Positions 6,753 to 13,714 of a DNA stretch of 15,123 nucleotides are shown one piece after another. Origin of the DNA: Phenylobacterium sp. (lineage in GTDB: Bacteria > Pseudomonadota > Alphaproteobacteria > Caulobacterales > Caulobacteraceae); the NCBI GenBank assembly GCA_028290925.1, contig JAQGIX010000229.1:1-15123 (forward strand), read 5' to 3'. Under the pieces are notes generated by a model. It was not told the origin of the DNA and did not search any database. It was given only the letters and a program-made list of their open reading frames with translations. Within the stretch, counting starts at the first letter, position 1. Every line of letters begins with the position of its first letter. The position numbers were made by a program, and so were the translations under genes.

Positions 6753-7663
6753 TGGCCGCCGAGATCATCCTGCACCACTACGACACCTCGCCCTTCTCCG
6801 AGAAGCCGCGGGTGATGTTCGGGATCAAGGGCCTGGCCTGGCGCTCGGTAATCCAGCCGGTGATCATGCCCAAGCCGGAGCTGGTCCCGCTGACCGGCGG
6901 CTATCGGCGCATCCCGGTGATGCAGATCGGCGCCGACCTCTACTGCGACACCCAGGTGATCCTGGCCGAGATCGAGGCGCGCGCGCCAGAGCCCAGACTG
7001 GTGCGCGGCGCCGACTGGGCGGTCAACATCTGGGCCGACCGGCTGTTCTTCCAGGCGACGGTGGCCGTGGTGTTCGGGGCGATCGGCGACCATGTGCCGA
7101 AGGACTTCATCGCCGACCGGGAGAAGCTTTCCGGACGGCCCTTCGACATGGCGGCCATGAAGGCCGCAGCGATTCCGATGAAGGCCCACTGGCGAGCCCA
7201 CGCGGGGTGGATCGAGGACGGCTTGGCGGCCGCGGATTTTCTAGGTGGATCAACACCGTCGCTCGCTGACATCTCAGCCTACATGAATGTCTGGTGGCTT
7301 TCCGCGGCGGTGCGGACGGAGGCCGACGAGCTGTTGGCCCGCTTCCCGCGGGTGGGCGCCTGGCGCGGCCGGATGCGCGCGATCGGCCACGGCCAGCGAT
7401 CGGAGATGACCGGCGCCGAGGCGCTGGAGGTCGCCCGTGACTCGCAGCCTGCGCCGGGGCCGGCCCACGATCTCGCCGATCCCCTGGGATTGTCCCCCGG
7501 CGAACTGGTCAGCGTGAGCGCCGATGACTACGGGCGCGACGCCATCGCCGGCCGCCTCGTGGCGCTGACGCCGGAGCGGGTGATCATCGCCCGCGAAACC
7601 GAAGACCTCGGCCGCCTGCATGTCCATTTCCCGCGCATCGGCTATCTGATCGCGCGGGTCTGA
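6752..7663 (+). CDS. Glutathione S-transferase family protein with extra C-terminal domain, third of three
   Basis: A 303-residue protein. Residues 1-80 form a GST-like thioredoxin fold with TSPFSEK near the start (Ser13, Ser16), cis-Pro55 in RIPVM and Asp66-Thr67 in the glutathione-binding position; residues about 90-230 form the helical domain, with STPSLADISAY. A separate segment (243-303) follows a Pro/Ala linker: it is rich in alternating hydrophobic residues (ELVSVSADDYGR, RVIIARE, LHVHFPRIGY) and looks like a small beta domain. The start is GTG, sharing one base with the previous TAG. The Pro55 and position-66 pattern aligns with the preceding gene, suggesting an old tandem duplication. 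Activity is unknown. Confidence 0.85.
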   Translation: MAAEIILHHYDTSPFSEKPRVMFGIKGLAWRSVIQPVIMPKPELVPLTGGYRRIPVMQIGADLYCDTQVILAEIEARAPEPRLVRGADWAVNIWADRLFFQATVAVVFGAIGDHVPKDFIADREKLSGRPFDMAAMKAAAIPMKAHWRAHAGWIEDGLAAADFLGGSTPSLADISAYMNVWWLSAAVRTEADELLARFPRVGAWRGRMRAIGHGQRSEMTGAEALEVARDSQPAPGPAHDLADPLGLSPGELVSVSADDYGRDAIAGRLVALTPERVIIARETEDLGRLHVHFPRIGYLIARV

Positions 7664-7680
7664 TCCGGAGAAACCAAGCC

Positions 7681-8496
7681 ATGAACGACCGCGTGACGGT
7701 GGACATCCAGGACGGCGTCGCCGACGTGCGCCTGGTCCGCGCCGACAAGATGAACGCCCTCGACAACGCCATGTTCGCAGCCCTGGTGGAGACCGGCGAG
7801 CGGCTGAAGACCGAGGCCGGCCTGCGGGCCGTGGTGCTGTCCGGCGAGGGCCGCGCGTTCTGCGCCGGCCTCGACATGGGCAACTTCCAGCAGATGGCCT
7901 CCGGCGAGCGGGCCGGCGGGCAGGGGACGACCGGCTCGCTGGTGACGGCCGACCGCACGCCGGGCGGGTCGAACCGGGCGCAGCAGGCCTGCATGGTCTG
8001 GCGCGAGATTCCCGTGCCGGTGGTGGGCGCGATCCACGGCGTGGCGTTCGGCGGCGGCTTCCAGCTGGCCCTGGGCTGCGACCTGCGGTTCGTGACGCCG
8101 GACGTCCGCCTCGCCGTGCTGGAGATCAAGTGGGGCCTGATCCCCGACATGGCCGGCATCGCCCTGATGCGCGGCTTGGTGCGCGACGACGTGGCCCGCG
8201 AGCTCACCTGGACCGGCCGGATCTTCAACGGCGAGGAGGCGCTGGCCATGGGGCTCGCCACCCGCGTTTGCGCCGATCCCCGCGCCGAGGCCCTGGCGCT
8301 GGCCCGCGAGATCGCAGGCAAGAACCCGAACGCCATCCGGGCCGGAAAGCGGCTGATCAACCTGATGGCCGAAGCCGACCAGCGGACGATCCTGCTCGAG
8401 GAGAGTCGCGAACAGACCGCGCTGATCGGCTCGGCCAACCAGGTGGAGGCGGTGACGGCGAACCTGCAGAAGCGGACGCCGTCCTTCGCCGATTAG
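7681..8496 (+). CDS. Enoyl-CoA hydratase/isomerase (crotonase) family protein, last gene of rightward operon
   Basis: A 271-residue crotonase-fold protein. FCAGLDMGNF (60-69) is the first oxyanion-hole segment and HGVAFGGGFQLAL (119-131) the second. Compared with rat crotonase, the first catalytic Glu is Gln128, while the second is Glu148. Asp156 in LIPDMAG is another acidic residue near the active site. This pair, Glu148 and Asp156, is closer to dienoyl-CoA isomerase type enzymes than to a plain hydratase, so an isomerase or lyase reaction is possible. It differs from the leftward crotonase, where the first Glu is kept and the second lost. It begins 17 bases after the GST gene, with CCGGAGAAA nine bases before the ATG, and ends 8 bases from the convergent small gene. 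Confidence 0.92.
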   Translation: MNDRVTVDIQDGVADVRLVRADKMNALDNAMFAALVETGERLKTEAGLRAVVLSGEGRAFCAGLDMGNFQQMASGERAGGQGTTGSLVTADRTPGGSNRAQQACMVWREIPVPVVGAIHGVAFGGGFQLALGCDLRFVTPDVRLAVLEIKWGLIPDMAGIALMRGLVRDDVARELTWTGRIFNGEEALAMGLATRVCADPRAEALALAREIAGKNPNAIRAGKRLINLMAEADQRTILLEESREQTALIGSANQVEAVTANLQKRTPSFAD

Positions 8497-8504
8497 GCTC
8501 CTGG

Positions 8505-8771
8505 CTAGCGCTGGGCGTAAGTCAGGCCGAGAGCCGGCGCCTGGGCGAAGGTGGCCTTCACCGTATGGGCCACGCAGGCCCGCTGGGTGTCGACCTGAAG
8601 GCTGGAGCCCACGGTCTCGCGCCAGCACAGGGTCTCGGCGGCCTTGACGATCTCCGCCTTGAGTTGGGCCGTGGTCTTGCCCTTGATGCTGATGTGGATG
8701 GATTCCGCGGCGCTCGCAGGAGCGGCGAGGAGGGCGGCGGCTGCGGCCGCCAGCGTGATCATTCGAAGCAT
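8505..8771 (-). CDS. Small secreted two-cysteine protein, UrcA-like
   Basis: An 88-residue protein with a clear Sec signal: Met-Leu-Arg-Met, a hydrophobic run of Ala and Leu (residues 5-18) and a cleavage site after ASA, near residue 21. The mature part of about 67 residues has a short beta strand (SIHISIKG), two helices and two cysteines (in ETLCWRE and RACVAH) that could form a disulfide in the periplasm. This pattern resembles the UrcA family of small periplasmic proteins common in Caulobacterales, but that assignment is by pattern only. The start at 8771 is one of two close ATGs (8771, 8762); upstream GGAA is weak. Function is unknown. It converges on the crotonase gene. Confidence 0.75.
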   Translation of the reverse strand: MLRMITLAAAAAALLAAPASAAESIHISIKGKTTAQLKAEIVKAAETLCWRETVGSSLQVDTQRACVAHTVKATFAQAPALGLTYAQR

Positions 8772-9070
8772 TTTTTCGGTTCCAGGATAAGGTTGTCGCC
8801 AACCCGTTTCCCGGCGTTCCTCTCGGCGAAGTGCGGAACTGTCGTCCGACCTCGACGCCTGAGAACAGGTTCGAACGACTCAGGGTGGTGCGCAATCGCA
8901 ATCCAAAGCTGCAGGGCGGATTTCCGCCGGACGCCCAAGAAGCCGGCGGTTGACGCCGCGTAAGCAGGCGCCGGACGGCATCGGCGGCGGCGTCAGCCAA
9001 ACGACACGAGCGCGTCACGATTTCGGGTCTATGCTGCGGCCGTTGGGGGTCTCTTCAAGGAGACTTGGCT
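8772..9070. other. Divergent intergenic region of 299 bases
   Basis: This non-coding stretch lies between two divergent genes and must carry their promoters. I see three small signals: GGTTG-TCGC-CAACC (8791-8804), a dyad close to the leftward start; GGCGGA-TT-TCCGCC (8915-8928), a perfect 6-bp-armed dyad in the middle; and a repeated GCAATC (8892-8903). Near the rightward gene, TATGCT (9030-9035) could be a -10, but no good -35 accompanies it. No coding region, RNA gene or terminator is visible. Confidence 0.5.
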
Positions 9071-9523
9071 ATGTTCGTTCCGGAAATGAAGGATCACGCC
9101 GCCAATCTCGGCGCGCGGATGACCGAGGGGTCCAGCGCCGTCATGGTCGCGGCGTTCGACCTGTTCGACCGGCGCACACGCGCCGTCGCCGACTACTGGG
9201 CGTCCGCAGCCCAGACCTGGGAACCCGAGGCGCGGCTGGCGCTGCAGCTCGGCTATTTCGAACGGATGGCCGACGACTATGCGGCCGTCATTTCGGAGGC
9301 GCTGACGCCCTGGTCGGATGGCCTTGCGGACCCCCCCGCCGCCGCTGCGACACCGGAGACGCCGCCGGCCCTGGTGGCGGAGCCGCCGCACGTGGCCGAA
9401 GAGCCGCCTGCGGCCGAGCCGCCGAAGCCGGTCCGCGCGGCGAAGCCGCCCGAGCCGTCAGCCCCGGCCGATGAAGGGCATGTTGGTGGCCATGACAGTC
9501 ATGAACTGGACGTTCGCCACTAG
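9071..9523 (+). CDS. Hypothetical helical protein with Pro/Ala-rich tail, phasin-like
   Basis: A 150-residue protein. Residues 1-80 are predicted to be amphipathic helix with many Ala, aromatic and charged residues (AFDLFDRRTRAVADYW), reminiscent of phasin-type granule-associated proteins, though not a firm match. From about 82 the chain is low-complexity Pro/Ala/Glu (PPAAAATPETPPAL and similar), which is likely disordered, and ends in a histidine-containing tail. No signal peptide is seen, so it is probably cytoplasmic. The ATG at 9071 has AAGGAG eight bases upstream; the in-frame TTG at 9065 is too close to it. Its last 66 bases overlap the convergent SDR gene on the other strand. An alternative is a granule or regulatory protein of unknown type. 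Confidence 0.65.
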   Translation: MFVPEMKDHAANLGARMTEGSSAVMVAAFDLFDRRTRAVADYWASAAQTWEPEARLALQLGYFERMADDYAAVISEALTPWSDGLADPPAAAATPETPPALVAEPPHVAEEPPAAEPPKPVRAAKPPEPSAPADEGHVGGHDSHELDVRH

Positions 9524-10216
9524 TGGCAGCCCGGCCATGTAGACGACGGCGTCGGCCACGGCCTGGACCTCCATCACCGGCTCCGGCGCGACCGATCCGT
9601 CGGCCTGCAGGACGCCGCGGCTCATGGCCCGGGTCATCTCGGTGCCGGCGTTGCCGATGTCGATCTGGCCGCAGGCGATGTCGTAGGCGCGGCCGTCCAG
9701 CGACGTGGACCGCGTCAGGCCGGTGATCGCGTGCTTGGTGGCGGTGTAGGCGACCGACCGGGGCCGCGGCGCATGGGCCGAGATCGAGCCGTTGTTGATG
9801 ATCCGCCCGCCGCGCGGGTCCTGGTCCTTCATCGCCCGGAACGCGGCCTGGGTGCAGAGGAAGGCGCCCGTCAGGTTGATGTCGACGACCCGTCGCCACG
9901 CCTCGAGGGAGAGCTCCTCCAGCGGGACGGGCGGGGCGCCGGTCCCGGCGTTGTTGAACAGCAGGTCGAGCCGCCCGAAGCGGTCGCGGACCGTCTCGAA
10001 CAGCTGGTCCACCGAGGCCTTATCGCTGACGTCGGCGATCACCGGCAGGGCGCGGCCGGGGGTGTCGGCCATGCCGGCGGTTTCTTCCAGGAGTTCGCCG
10101 CGGCGGCCGGCCAGCCCCACCGACCAGCCGGCGTTCAGCAGCGCGAGCGCGGCGGCGCGGCCGATGCCGGTGCCGGCGCCGGTGACGATCGCGACCTTGA
10201 TCATATCTGTCGCCAT
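9458..10216 (-). CDS. SDR family oxidoreductase (third SDR)
   Basis: A 252-residue classical SDR with TGAGTGIG (12-19), Arg38-Arg39 after the second strand (NADP(H) preference), NNAG (88-91), Asn114 in DINLTG, and Ser144, Tyr157 and Lys161. Unlike the SDR at 1918-2694, the whole catalytic tetrad is present. Its C-terminus ends in ATNMPFIGRG, a tail seen in one SDR subgroup. The ATG at 10216 is preceded by only a weak GAAGA; a Met five codons later (10204) is possible. It lies 32 bases downstream of the DUF4142 gene and could be co-transcribed with it. Substrate is unknown. The convergent overlap with the phasin-like gene is described separately. Confidence 0.92.
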   Translation of the reverse strand: MATDMIKVAIVTGAGTGIGRAAALALLNAGWSVGLAGRRGELLEETAGMADTPGRALPVIADVSDKASVDQLFETVRDRFGRLDLLFNNAGTGAPPVPLEELSLEAWRRVVDINLTGAFLCTQAAFRAMKDQDPRGGRIINNGSISAHAPRPRSVAYTATKHAITGLTRSTSLDGRAYDIACGQIDIGNAGTEMTRAMSRGVLQADGSVAPEPVMEVQAVADAVVYMAGLPLVANVQFMTVMATNMPFIGRG

Positions 10217-10248
10217 GCCGTCTTCGTAGCGGCGAAGGCGGGCGGCCG

Positions 10249-10731
10249 CTAGCCGCGGCTCAACCGCAGGGCCGTATCCAGGTGCTTCTGGAGATCGGGC
10301 AAGGTGGCTTGGGCGAGCTCGGCGACAGGCCCGCGCCCGTGCGCCTCGCGCCGGAATTCGGCGACATCCTTGCGATGGTCCTTGGCCATGTAGCGGACGA
10401 ACTCGCGATCGAACGCCGGGCCGCTGAGACGGCGCAGCTTCTGCGCCTCCTGGCGGGCTTCCGGCATCATCTCGGAGGTGTCTGGCACGCCCAGCCGGCC
10501 GGCGACGCGCACCGCGGCATCGCGGGCGTGGAGGTGATCGTCGTGCAGCATGCGGCCATAGTCGCGCACACCAGCGCTTGCGCCCCGCTCGGCCGCCATC
10601 TGGCCCAGCATCATCTCCGAATTGTCACCGCGGATGGCGTCCATCAGGAAGTGGCGGTCCTGCCCTGGTTGGGCCTGGGCTGCGCCCCCGAGGATGACGG
10701 CGAGCGCGGCGCCGAGAGGTCGATAGAGCAT
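10249..10731 (-). CDS. DUF4142 domain secreted protein
   Basis: A 160-residue exported protein. Met-Leu-Tyr-Arg, a hydrophobic stretch (PLGAALAVILGGAA) and an AQA cleavage motif form a Sec signal (about 1-20). The mature part matches the DUF4142 family: FLMDAIRGDNSEMMLGQMAAE opens the first helix, then MLHDDHLHARD carries a His-rich segment, followed by FVRYMAKDHRKDVAEFRRE. The fold is an alpha-helical, ferritin-like four-helix bundle, and the His and Glu residues might bind metal, though this is not proven for the family. GGAG sits seven bases before the ATG. It is divergent from the TonB receptor, so the two share the regulatory region with inverted repeats. Confidence 0.88.
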   Translation of the reverse strand: MLYRPLGAALAVILGGAAQAQPGQDRHFLMDAIRGDNSEMMLGQMAAERGASAGVRDYGRMLHDDHLHARDAAVRVAGRLGVPDTSEMMPEARQEAQKLRRLSGPAFDREFVRYMAKDHRKDVAEFRREAHGRGPVAELAQATLPDLQKHLDTALRLSRG

Positions 10732-10764
10732 GCAGTATCTCCGCCGGTGTGGGTTCGCGGAGAC

Positions 10765-10787
10765 AACCGGTCGCTCGAGCGCCGGTT
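10765..10787. promoter_or_regulatory. Dyad in the DUF4142-receptor region, candidate operator
   Basis: AACCGG (10765-10770) and CCGGTT (10782-10787) are inverted around CGCTCGAGCG, itself a perfect palindrome, with one extra T at 10771. The whole forms an almost perfect 23-base dyad, and GCGG/CCGC can extend it. In a GC-rich intergenic region some palindromy is expected, but this length is notable. It lies 34 bases upstream of the DUF4142 ATG, so it may bind a regulator of that gene. Confidence 0.5.
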
Positions 10788-10806
10788 CCGCGCGCCTCAT
10801 GGCGGA

Positions 10807-10837
10807 CGGAACGGTGCGGATGGGCTAGGACGTTCCG
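10807..10837. promoter_or_regulatory. Inverted repeat upstream of the TonB receptor
   Basis: CGGAACG (10807-10813) and CGTTCCG (10831-10837) are exact inverted copies separated by 17 bases, and the right arm ends 17 bases before the receptor ATG. Half-sites this far apart could bind a dimeric regulator or form an mRNA stem just upstream of the ribosome binding site (TAGGAGGGGG, 10841-10850). No Fur-type box is visible here. Confidence 0.4.
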
Positions 10838-10854
10838 CAATAGGAGGGGGAACC

Positions 10855-12861
10855 ATGCCGACCGATCTTCCGCCGCCGACCAACCAGGTCGAGGTCGTGG
10901 TGGTCTATCCGCCCAGGCTCGCGCCGCTGGGCGGCGAGGCCGCCTTCAGCGCGGTGCAGATCGGGCCCGAGATCCTCAAGACCACGCCCAGGCTCGACGA
11001 GGCGCTGAAGCGCGTGCCCGGAGTGTCGCTGTTCCGGCGTACCAGCAGCCTGGCGGCGAACCCCACGACCCAGGGGTTGTCGCTGCGGGCGATCGCGCCG
11101 TCGGGAGCCGGGCGGGCGCTGGTGACGCTGGACGGCGCGCCCCAGAACGACCCGTTCGGCGGTTGGGTGATCTGGACGGCCCTGCCGCCGGAAGGCCTGG
11201 AGGGCGCGACGATCGTGCGCGGCGCGGGCGCCGGGCCCTATGGCGCGGGCGCCCTGACCGGCGTGGTCGCCCTGCAGGAGCGCGGCGCGACCGACGGCCT
11301 TTCCGCGCTGGACGTCTCGGGCGGCGACCGGCGCACCTATCGCCTGGCGGCGGCCGGCGGCGGCCCCGGCCTCTTGGTGGTCGGCCAGGCTGAGACCTCG
11401 GCCGGCTACACTCCGGTGCGTGGCGCCGCGGCCGGCCGGGCGGACACGCCGCTGACCCTGCGCGATGAATCACTGTCCTTCCGCATCCAGCACGAGCTGG
11501 CGGACGGCGTCGAAGGCTCGGCCCGGCTGGGCGCTTTCGAGGAGCGGCGCGGCGCGGGGCTGCTGGGTGCGGGCTCTGTGGCCTCCGGCGCCTCGGGGAC
11601 TTTCACGCTCGGCCGTACGCCGGCCCAGGGGGTGGGCGGCTGGCGGCTGCAGCTTTGGGTGCGCGGCAGCGACCTGCAGAACAGCTCCGTGGCGGTGGCG
11701 GCGAACCGGGCGACCACCACGCTGGCCAACGACGAGTATTCGACGCCGGCCATCGGCTACGGCCTCAACGCGGCCTTGCAGGGCAAGGCCGGGGCGATCT
11801 CCTGGGAGAGCGGCCTCGACGTGCGGTTCGCGCGGGGGACCGAGTTCGAGCGCTTCCGGGCGGTGGGCGGGGTCTTCACCCGCGGCCGCGAGGCGGGCGG
11901 CGAGACCCTGGTGGGCGGGGCCTATCTCGAAGGCGCCTACGACCAGGCGCCCTGGATCCTCACCGGCGGCGTGCGTCTGGACGGCTGGTCGAACTTCAAG
12001 GCCAAGCGGCGGGAATGGGACCTCACCACGGGGCTCAACACCCTCGATCAGCATAGTGCGGACGCCTCGGGCACGACGCCGACCGCCAGGCTCGGGGCGC
12101 GTTACAGCCTCACGCCGGCGCTCTGGCTACGGGCCGCGGCCTACGCCGGCTTCCGGCCGCCGACCCTCAACGAGCTGCACCGGCCGTTCCGGGTCGGCAA
12201 CGATGTCACCGAGGCCAATCCGGACCTGAAGCCGGAGACGTTGTCCGGCGTCGAGGCCGGCATCGGCGGCGACGGCTTCGCCCACTGGTCGGGGACGGCC
12301 TTCTATAACTGGCTCAAGGACCCGATCACCAACGTCACGGTCGGCATCGGCCCGGGGACCTTCCCGACCGCCGGCTTCATCCCGGCGGGCGGCACGCTGC
12401 GCCAGCGGCGCAACGCCGGCGAGATCAGGGCCTATGGCTTCGAGGGCGAGGTGTCAGGCGAAGTCTCGCCGGCGCTCGGCTGGCGGGCCGCGGTGTCGGC
12501 GACCCACGCCCGCGTGGACGGTGGCTCCGCCGCGCCGCAGCTCACCGGCCTGCGCCCCGCCCAGACGCCGGAGCTGACGGTGACCGCGGGGCTCGACTGG
12601 CGGCCGGTCGACAAGCTCAGCCTCACCGCCGATGTGCGCTACGAGAGCTCGCGCTTCGAAGACGACCTGAACAGCCGCAAGCTGCGCGCCGGGACCGAGA
12701 TCGACGTGCGGGCCGGCTGGAGCGTCGCGCCGCGTTCGGAGGTCTATCTGGCGGTGGACAACCTTGCCGACGCCGAGATCGATGTCGGCCAGACGGCCGA
12801 TGGGGTGACCAGCTTCTCGGCGCCGCGGACGCTGCGCGTGGGCTTCGCCTACCGGCGCTAG
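10855..12861 (+). CDS. TonB-dependent outer-membrane receptor lacking a visible signal peptide
   Basis: A 668-residue protein of the TonB-dependent receptor family, which imports a scarce nutrient such as an iron complex, cobalamin or another small ligand across the outer membrane. A short TonB-box-like VEVVVVY (12-18) precedes the plug (about 25-142), with TPRLDEALKRVPGV and VRGAGAGPYGAGALTGVVAL typical of it. The barrel spans about 150-668, with alternating strands and the NPDLKPETLSG signature. It is oddly built at both ends: the N-terminus has no hydrophobic signal, and the last residues are FAYRR, not a terminal Phe or Trp. TAGGAGGGGG gives an excellent ribosome binding site for this ATG. 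No in-frame start upstream would add a signal. Ligand is unknown. Confidence 0.88.
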   Translation: MPTDLPPPTNQVEVVVVYPPRLAPLGGEAAFSAVQIGPEILKTTPRLDEALKRVPGVSLFRRTSSLAANPTTQGLSLRAIAPSGAGRALVTLDGAPQNDPFGGWVIWTALPPEGLEGATIVRGAGAGPYGAGALTGVVALQERGATDGLSALDVSGGDRRTYRLAAAGGGPGLLVVGQAETSAGYTPVRGAAAGRADTPLTLRDESLSFRIQHELADGVEGSARLGAFEERRGAGLLGAGSVASGASGTFTLGRTPAQGVGGWRLQLWVRGSDLQNSSVAVAANRATTTLANDEYSTPAIGYGLNAALQGKAGAISWESGLDVRFARGTEFERFRAVGGVFTRGREAGGETLVGGAYLEGAYDQAPWILTGGVRLDGWSNFKAKRREWDLTTGLNTLDQHSADASGTTPTARLGARYSLTPALWLRAAAYAGFRPPTLNELHRPFRVGNDVTEANPDLKPETLSGVEAGIGGDGFAHWSGTAFYNWLKDPITNVTVGIGPGTFPTAGFIPAGGTLRQRRNAGEIRAYGFEGEVSGEVSPALGWRAAVSATHARVDGGSAAPQLTGLRPAQTPELTVTAGLDWRPVDKLSLTADVRYESSRFEDDLNSRKLRAGTEIDVRAGWSVAPRSEVYLAVDNLADAEIDVGQTADGVTSFSAPRTLRVGFAYRR

Positions 12862-13667
12862 GCGGGCTGGGCGAACAGCTCTTCGTGCCGCGCTAGGATG
12901 CGCGGCCAGAGCGCCGCCGCCTGCGGCAGATGCAGGTCGAAGTCGCGGGCCAGGACGTCCACGAGTTCCGCGGCCGAGCCGATCAGGTGATCCTCGGCGC
13001 CGTCGGGCCGCACGCGCTTCAGGATCCGGCCGCGCAGCACCAGGATTTCGCCTGGCCGGTGACGCTGGGCCGTGGCGTTGAGCACGAAGGGGCTCTCCGG
13101 CCACGTCTGCAGCCAGTGGCACTTCTCGGCGAGCATCGCCGGATCGGCCGCCTCCAGGGTGAAGTCGAAGTTGGCGGCGCCGCCGAACGCGTGGTTGTGG
13201 AAGCGCCACCAGCGGTCGTCGAGCCTCTCGAGGCGCATCTCGAAGCCACCGCTGCGGATCGGACCCTCACGCAAGGGGAAGGGCTCGAAGGCGCCATCGC
13301 CGAAGCCCACGTCGGCGATCCAGGGTTCGTCCAGGTCGATCTTCAGCACCAGGTGGTTGCCCACCATGACCGCGCCCATCAGGTCGCGGCGCACGCCGCC
13401 GGCCAGGCGGGTGACGGAAAAGCCGATGGCCTGCAGGGCGTGGCCGAACAGGCCGTTCATCTCGTAGCACCAGCCCCCGCGGCGCCCGGTGACGATCTTC
13501 TCAAAGGCGGCTTCTGGGTCGGTGGTCACCGGCCGGCCGAACTGGACGTCGAGGTTCTCGTAGGGGATGGCCAGCAAGTGGGCGCGGTGCAGGGCGGCCA
13601 GGGTCTGGGCGTCGAGGCGCGCCTGCCCGTCAAATCCGATGCGGTCGAAATAGGCCTGCAGGTCCAT
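12858..13667 (-). CDS. nat: Arylamine N-acetyltransferase
   Basis: A 269-residue NAT enzyme, which transfers acetyl from acetyl-CoA to arylamines, arylhydroxylamines or hydrazines in the cytoplasm. The catalytic triad is complete: Cys67 in GRRGGWCYEMN, His105 in GNHLVL and Asp119 in WIADVGFG. IPYENLDVQFG (34-44) is the N-terminal signature. Length is normal. Only a G-rich GGGGG precedes the ATG, so the start is less certain than the gene. It begins 47 bases after the LLM monooxygenase gene on the same strand and is probably co-transcribed with it. Its TAG stop overlaps that of the TonB receptor through the shared palindrome CTAG. Confidence 0.95.
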   Translation of the reverse strand: MDLQAYFDRIGFDGQARLDAQTLAALHRAHLLAIPYENLDVQFGRPVTTDPEAAFEKIVTGRRGGWCYEMNGLFGHALQAIGFSVTRLAGGVRRDLMGAVMVGNHLVLKIDLDEPWIADVGFGDGAFEPFPLREGPIRSGGFEMRLERLDDRWWRFHNHAFGGAANFDFTLEAADPAMLAEKCHWLQTWPESPFVLNATAQRHRPGEILVLRGRILKRVRPDGAEDHLIGSAAELVDVLARDFDLHLPQAAALWPRILARHEELFAQPA

Positions 13668-13714
13668 GGGCGCCCCCGTAGAGGTTCACAGTTAGGGCGT
13701 CGCCCGGGCCATCG

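Noticed and set aside
4361..8496. Assignment of the cluster to isoprene degradation
   Set aside because: The GST plus SDR resemblance is suggestive, but the multicomponent monooxygenase and the CoA-transferase-like gene are not in the window, so I kept it as one hypothesis only.
10282..10854. In-frame N-terminal extension of the TonB receptor
   Set aside because: It runs antisense through the DUF4142 gene and adds no signal peptide. The strong ribosome binding site at 10841-10850 favours the ATG at 10855.
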